Assembly: GCA_900468625.1 (NCBI GenBank)
Contig: UBUL01000009.1
Span: 124,001-188,000, forward strand
Source: Hyphomicrobiales bacterium
GTDB lineage: Bacteria > Pseudomonadota > Alphaproteobacteria > Rhizobiales > Rhizobiaceae
DNA length: 64,000 nucleotides
Direction of reading: 5' to 3'
The stretch's first letter is position 1. Each line of letters starts with the position of its first letter. The notes beneath the pieces were generated by a model that did not search any database, was not told the origin of the DNA, and worked only from the letters and a program-made list of their open reading frames with translations. Position numbers and translations under genes: made by a program. Positions 60,377 through 64,000 of the stretch are shown one piece after another.

Positions 60377-61972
60377 ATGGATCGCTTCGACTACATCATC
60401 ATCGGGGCCGGGAGCGCCGGATGTGTGCTCGCCAACCGGCTTTCGGCCGACCGCAACAACAGGGTTCTGCTGCTGGAAGCCGGCGGCAATGACAATTACC
60501 ATTGGATCCACATCCCGGTCGGCTATCTCTATTGCATCAACAACCCCCGCACCGACTGGTGTTTCACCACGTCGCCGGAAGCGGGGCTGAATGGCCGTTC
60601 GCTGAACTATCCGCGCGGCAAGGTGCTCGGCGGCTGCTCCTCCATCAACGGCATGATCTATATGCGCGGCCAGGCGCGCGACTACGATCTCTGGCGCCAG
60701 CTCGGCTGCGCCGGCTGGGGCTGGGACGATGTGCTGCCCTATTTCATCAAGTCCGAGGACCACTATCGCGGCAAGGACGAGATGCACGGCACTGGCGGCG
60801 AATGGCGGGTCGAGAAGGCGCGTGTGCGCTGGGCCGTGCTCGATGCCTTCCAGGCTGCGGCCAAGGAGGCCGGCATCCCCGAAACGGCGGATTTCAATCG
60901 CGGCAACAATGAAGGCTCAGGCTATTTCGACGTCAACCAGCGCTCTGGCATCCGCTGGAATACGACGAAGGCCTTCCTGCGCCCGGCGATGAAGCGCGGC
61001 AATCTCACCGTCTACACCAAGGCTCAGGTCCGCCGCCTTATCGTCGAGAGCGATGCCGTCACAGGCGTCGAATTCCAGCATAACGGCGTGGCGAAGCGCG
61101 CCCGTGCAAACAAAGAAACCATTCTGTCGGCCGGTTCCATCGGCTCCCCGCATATTCTCGAACTGTCGGGCATCGGCCAGGGCGATGTGCTCAGCAAGGC
61201 CGGCATCGAGGTCGTGCGAGAGGTGAGGTCCGTCGGCGAAAACCTGCAGGATCACCTGCAGCTTCGCCTTGCTTACAAGGTGACGGGCGTTCCCACATTG
61301 AACGAGAAGGCGACGAGCCTCATCGGCAAGGCGGCGATCGGCCTTGAATATCTGGTTCGCCGCTCAGGCCCGATGGCGATGGCGCCGAGCCAGCTCGGCA
61401 TCTTCACCCGCTCCGGTCCGGACAAGGAAACGCCGGATTTGCAGTATCATGTGCAGCCGGTCTCGCTCGACAAGTTCGGCGATCCCGTTCATCCCTTTCC
61501 GGCGATCACCGCCAGCGTCTGTAATCTCCGCCCTGAGAGCCGCGGCTCGGTGCATGTGCGCAGTCCCGATTTCGCCATGCAGCCGGCCATCAGCCCCAAC
61601 TATCTTTCCGCAGCTCGCGACCGGGAGATCGCCGTGCGTTCCATTCGCCTGACGCGGCGGATCGTGGCGCAGCCGTCTTTCGCCCGGTTCCGGCCGGAGG
61701 AGTTCAAGCCGGGGCCGGCCTACGAGACGGATGCCGATCTGGACCATGCCGCCGGCGATATCGGCACGACCATCTTCCATCCGGTCGGCACATGCCGCAT
61801 GGGCGGCGACGCGCAAAGCGTCGTCGATCCCCGGCTGCGGCTGCGGGCGCTGGCAGGGCTGCGCATCGCCGACGCTTCCGTCATGCCGTCGATCATATCG
61901 GGCAATACCAATTCGCCAACCATCATGATCGCCGAAAAGGCCGCTGAAATGATCCTTGCCGATAACAGATGA
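60377..61972 (+). CDS. GMC-family FAD oxidoreductase
   Basis: This 531-residue glucose-methanol-choline oxidoreductase has FAD motif DYIIIGAGSAGCVLANRLS at the N-terminus, GMC signature 1 (GKVLGGCSSINGMIYMRG), signature 2 region (SAGSIGSPHILELSGIG) and the catalytic HPVGTCRMG plus NTNSPTIMIAEKAAEMI. It resembles choline or alcohol dehydrogenases; the substrate is unknown. ATG 60377 was chosen because the only good ribosome site, from the upstream repeat, is 8 bases away; ATG 60371 is too close. Confidence 0.9.
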   Translation: MDRFDYIIIGAGSAGCVLANRLSADRNNRVLLLEAGGNDNYHWIHIPVGYLYCINNPRTDWCFTTSPEAGLNGRSLNYPRGKVLGGCSSINGMIYMRGQARDYDLWRQLGCAGWGWDDVLPYFIKSEDHYRGKDEMHGTGGEWRVEKARVRWAVLDAFQAAAKEAGIPETADFNRGNNEGSGYFDVNQRSGIRWNTTKAFLRPAMKRGNLTVYTKAQVRRLIVESDAVTGVEFQHNGVAKRARANKETILSAGSIGSPHILELSGIGQGDVLSKAGIEVVREVRSVGENLQDHLQLRLAYKVTGVPTLNEKATSLIGKAAIGLEYLVRRSGPMAMAPSQLGIFTRSGPDKETPDLQYHVQPVSLDKFGDPVHPFPAITASVCNLRPESRGSVHVRSPDFAMQPAISPNYLSAARDREIAVRSIRLTRRIVAQPSFARFRPEEFKPGPAYETDADLDHAAGDIGTTIFHPVGTCRMGGDAQSVVDPRLRLRALAGLRIADASVMPSIISGNTNSPTIMIAEKAAEMILADNR

Positions 61973-62011
61973 ATCTCTGAGGATTGATAGCTGCAAGGAC
62001 AGGAGATTTGC

Positions 62012-63070
62012 ATGAACAGCACGGACGAAGTCATCATCGAGCGGCGCGGATCGGCCGGCATCGTCAGGCTCAACCGTCCGAAGGCGCTGAACAGCCTGAC
62101 ATTGCCGATGGTGCGCATCATTGCTTCTGCATTGAAGGACTTCGCCGTCGATCCCGCGGTTGCGAGCGTCATCGTCACGGGCGAGGGAGAGCGCGGGTTC
62201 AGCGCCGGCGGCGATATCCGCCTGCTGCACCGGAGCGGCAAGGAAGGCAGCGATGAAGCGGAAACCTTCTGGCGCGAGGAATTCCGGCTCAATCATGCCA
62301 TTTCGCGCTACTCCAAGCCTTATGTCGTGCTGATGGACGGCATCACCATGGGCGGCGGCGTCGGTCTTTCGGCGCATGGCAGCCATCGCGTCGTCACCGA
62401 GCGCACGCGTCTTGCCATGCCCGAAACCGGCATCGGCTATTTCCCGGATGTTGGCGCCACCTGGCTGCTGCCGCGCGCACCGGGCGAAGCCGGCACCTGG
62501 ATGGGGCTGACCGGCCTGACCGTCGAGGCGGCCGACGTTATCCATGCAGGCTTCGCCGATCACTATGTGATGTCCTCCGCGCTGCCGGCTCTCATGGATG
62601 CGGTAGCAGCGCTGCCCACCGTTGCTTCCGCCGCAGACGTGCATGCTCTCATCAGGACGATGGCAGCCGATGCTGGCGAAAGCCGGCTTGCGGCAAACCG
62701 CGATATGATCGATCGGGCGTTTTCAGCAGACACGGTGGAAGGGATACTGGCGGCATTGGCCGATGAGCCCGGAGAATTTGCCGAAGAAGCCGCTGGCGTG
62801 ATCGCCAGCCGTTCGCCGACCAGCCTGAAGCTGACCTTGCGGCTGCTGAGGGCAGGGCGTACGAGCGCCAATCTTGCCGAATGCCTCAATCGTGAACTCG
62901 GCGCCTGCAGGGGCATATTGTATAATCACGATTTCTACGAGGGCGTGCGCGCCGCTGTTATCGACAAGGACCGCAATCCGAAATGGTCTCCGGCGAGTCT
63001 TGCCGAAGTGACCGTTGCCGATCTCGACCGCTTCTTCGTGCCGGCGCAGCCGCCGCTTTTCGCGAGCTAG
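62012..63070 (+). CDS. 3-hydroxyisobutyryl-CoA hydrolase (enoyl-CoA hydratase family)
   Basis: This 352-residue crotonase-fold protein is longer than hydratases and carries the HIBCH marks: GFSAGGDIRLLH, DGITMGGGVGLSAHGSHRVVTERTRLAMPETGIGYFPDVGATWLLPR and DFYEGVRAAVIDKDRNPKWSP. It would release 3-hydroxyisobutyrate in valine breakdown. The next gene encodes 3-hydroxyisobutyrate dehydrogenase, which supports this. ATG 62012 follows CAGGAG. Confidence 0.9.
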   Translation: MNSTDEVIIERRGSAGIVRLNRPKALNSLTLPMVRIIASALKDFAVDPAVASVIVTGEGERGFSAGGDIRLLHRSGKEGSDEAETFWREEFRLNHAISRYSKPYVVLMDGITMGGGVGLSAHGSHRVVTERTRLAMPETGIGYFPDVGATWLLPRAPGEAGTWMGLTGLTVEAADVIHAGFADHYVMSSALPALMDAVAALPTVASAADVHALIRTMAADAGESRLAANRDMIDRAFSADTVEGILAALADEPGEFAEEAAGVIASRSPTSLKLTLRLLRAGRTSANLAECLNRELGACRGILYNHDFYEGVRAAVIDKDRNPKWSPASLAEVTVADLDRFFVPAQPPLFAS

Positions 63071-63192
63071 ACCGGTTCAGAGCGTCACGGGATTCTGAAT
63101 CGGTTTATCTCACTACTTTGAGCGATTTCGGAACGGGAAGCCGATCTGCACTTTCCCGGAGTTGCTTCAACCGATCATGGGAGGAAAACATC

Positions 63193-64000
63193 ATGACACG
63201 GATTGCATTCATCGGCCTTGGCAACATGGGCGGCCCGATGGCCGCCAATCTCGTCAAGGCGGGCCATGCCGTTACCGGTTTCGATCTCTCACATGATGTG
63301 CTGAAGGCTGCCGAAGCATCGGGCGTGAGGGCGGCCAATGTGCTGACCGAGGCTTTGGCCGATGCGGAAGTGGTCGTGACAATGCTGCCGAAGGGCCAGC
63401 ACGTCCTGACCGTATGGACCGACGTTCTGCGCTCGGTACCCAAGGGAACCCTGGTGATCGACAGCTCCACCATCGATGTCGACAGTGCCTGCAAGGCGCA
63501 TGCCATGGCAGGCGATGCCGGCTGCCTCTCGCTCGATGCGCCGGTGTCCGGCGGCACGGGCGGTGCCGCCGCCGGTACTCTGACTTTCATGGCCGGCGGC
63601 TCGACCGAGAGCTTCGCGGCCGCGAAGCCGCTGCTTGAGGTCATGGGGAAGAAGATCGTCCATTGCGGCGATGCCGGCGCCGGCCAGGCGGCGAAGATCT
63701 GCAACAACATGGTCCTCGGCATCTCCATGATCGGCGTCTGCGAAGCCTTCGTGCTTGGCGAAAAGCTTGGCCTCTCTCACCAGGCCCTCTTCGATGTCGC
63801 CTCGACCTCTTCCGGCCAGTGCTGGTCGATCAATACCTATTGCCCCGTGCCCGGCCCGGTTCCGACCTCGCCTGCCAATAATGACTACAAGCCCGGCTTT
63901 GCGGCGGCGCTGATGCTCAAGGATCTGCGGCTATCTCAGGAAGCGGCACTCTCCAGCGGCGCATCGACACCTCTGGGCGCGGAAGCGGCGCAGCTCTATG
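63193..64000 (+). CDS. mmsB: 3-hydroxyisobutyrate dehydrogenase (3' truncated by window)
   Basis: The first 269 residues of an NAD-dependent beta-hydroxyacid dehydrogenase are visible, with no stop before the window ends. The NAD loop is FIGLGNMGGPMAANL, the substrate loop SGGTGGAAAGTLTFMAGG, and the catalytic lysine is in GAGQAAKICNNM. The sequence STSSGQCWSINTYCPVPGPVP is typical of 3-hydroxyisobutyrate dehydrogenase. It oxidises 3-hydroxyisobutyrate to methylmalonate semialdehyde in valine degradation. GGGAGGAAAA precedes ATG 63193. Confidence 0.95.
   Translation, partial: MTRIAFIGLGNMGGPMAANLVKAGHAVTGFDLSHDVLKAAEASGVRAANVLTEALADAEVVVTMLPKGQHVLTVWTDVLRSVPKGTLVIDSSTIDVDSACKAHAMAGDAGCLSLDAPVSGGTGGAAAGTLTFMAGGSTESFAAAKPLLEVMGKKIVHCGDAGAGQAAKICNNMVLGISMIGVCEAFVLGEKLGLSHQALFDVASTSSGQCWSINTYCPVPGPVPTSPANNDYKPGFAAALMLKDLRLSQEAALSSGASTPLGAEAAQLY

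Overview
The window looks like chromosomal DNA of an alphaproteobacterium of the Rhizobium/Agrobacterium group. The reasons are high GC with strong third-position GC bias, a GcrA cell-cycle regulator, a PodJ polarity protein, eukaryotic-type glutamine synthetase II (glnII) with a divergent GstI-like gene, an alphaproteobacterial SAM-II riboswitch, and several palindromic intergenic repeats of the kind common in rhizobia. No phage, insertion sequence, integrase, CRISPR array or rRNA was found. There is one tRNA.

Layout. 1-6120: phosphate uptake and signalling (pstS partial, pstC, pstA, pstB, phoU, phoB), closed by a terminator. 6196-14859: gcrA, arginine genes argD and argF, the redox chaperone hslO, apaG, an orphan DnaB-like RecA-fold ATPase, metZ behind a SAM-II riboswitch, and a two-domain dCTP deaminase. 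14917-21126: tRNA-Gly(CCC), a LysR/MFS pair, a chemoreceptor, an orphan periplasmic binding protein and a TerB-like protein. 21263-29294: an operon of an S24/CI-like regulator and a degenerate nuclease-fold protein, then pyrD, a MATE exporter, a CAP-domain lipoprotein, a TPR methyltransferase and a YitT protein. 29304-30979: the gstI/glnII nitrogen unit. 31082-38838: an Rrf2/AhpD-like operon, an Lhr-type helicase with a PdeM-type phosphoesterase, an HxlR/reductase pair, and a TauE-like transporter coupled to a TIGR02186 protein. 39131-42814: podJ. 43297-48601: a three-gene beta-oxidation operon behind a 22-bp palindrome. 48703-54512: an NTF2-like protein, an MFS/TetR pair, mscL, an aminotransferase and galE. 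54527-64000: a LysR regulator divergent from a Liv-type ABC transporter, followed by a GMC oxidoreductase, a 3-hydroxyisobutyryl-CoA hydrolase and 3-hydroxyisobutyrate dehydrogenase (cut by the window end).

Most genes are core or conserved accessory functions. The unusual content is mainly regulatory and intergenic: the riboswitch with a readable terminator/antiterminator switch, the structured glnII leader, a dense GANTC (CcrM-site) cluster upstream of gcrA, an orphan terminator in the argD leader, several clear operator palindromes, and two MITE-like repeat families. One repeat copy supplies the ribosome-binding site of the gene next to it.

All function calls come from reading protein motifs and gene order by eye. 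No database search was run.
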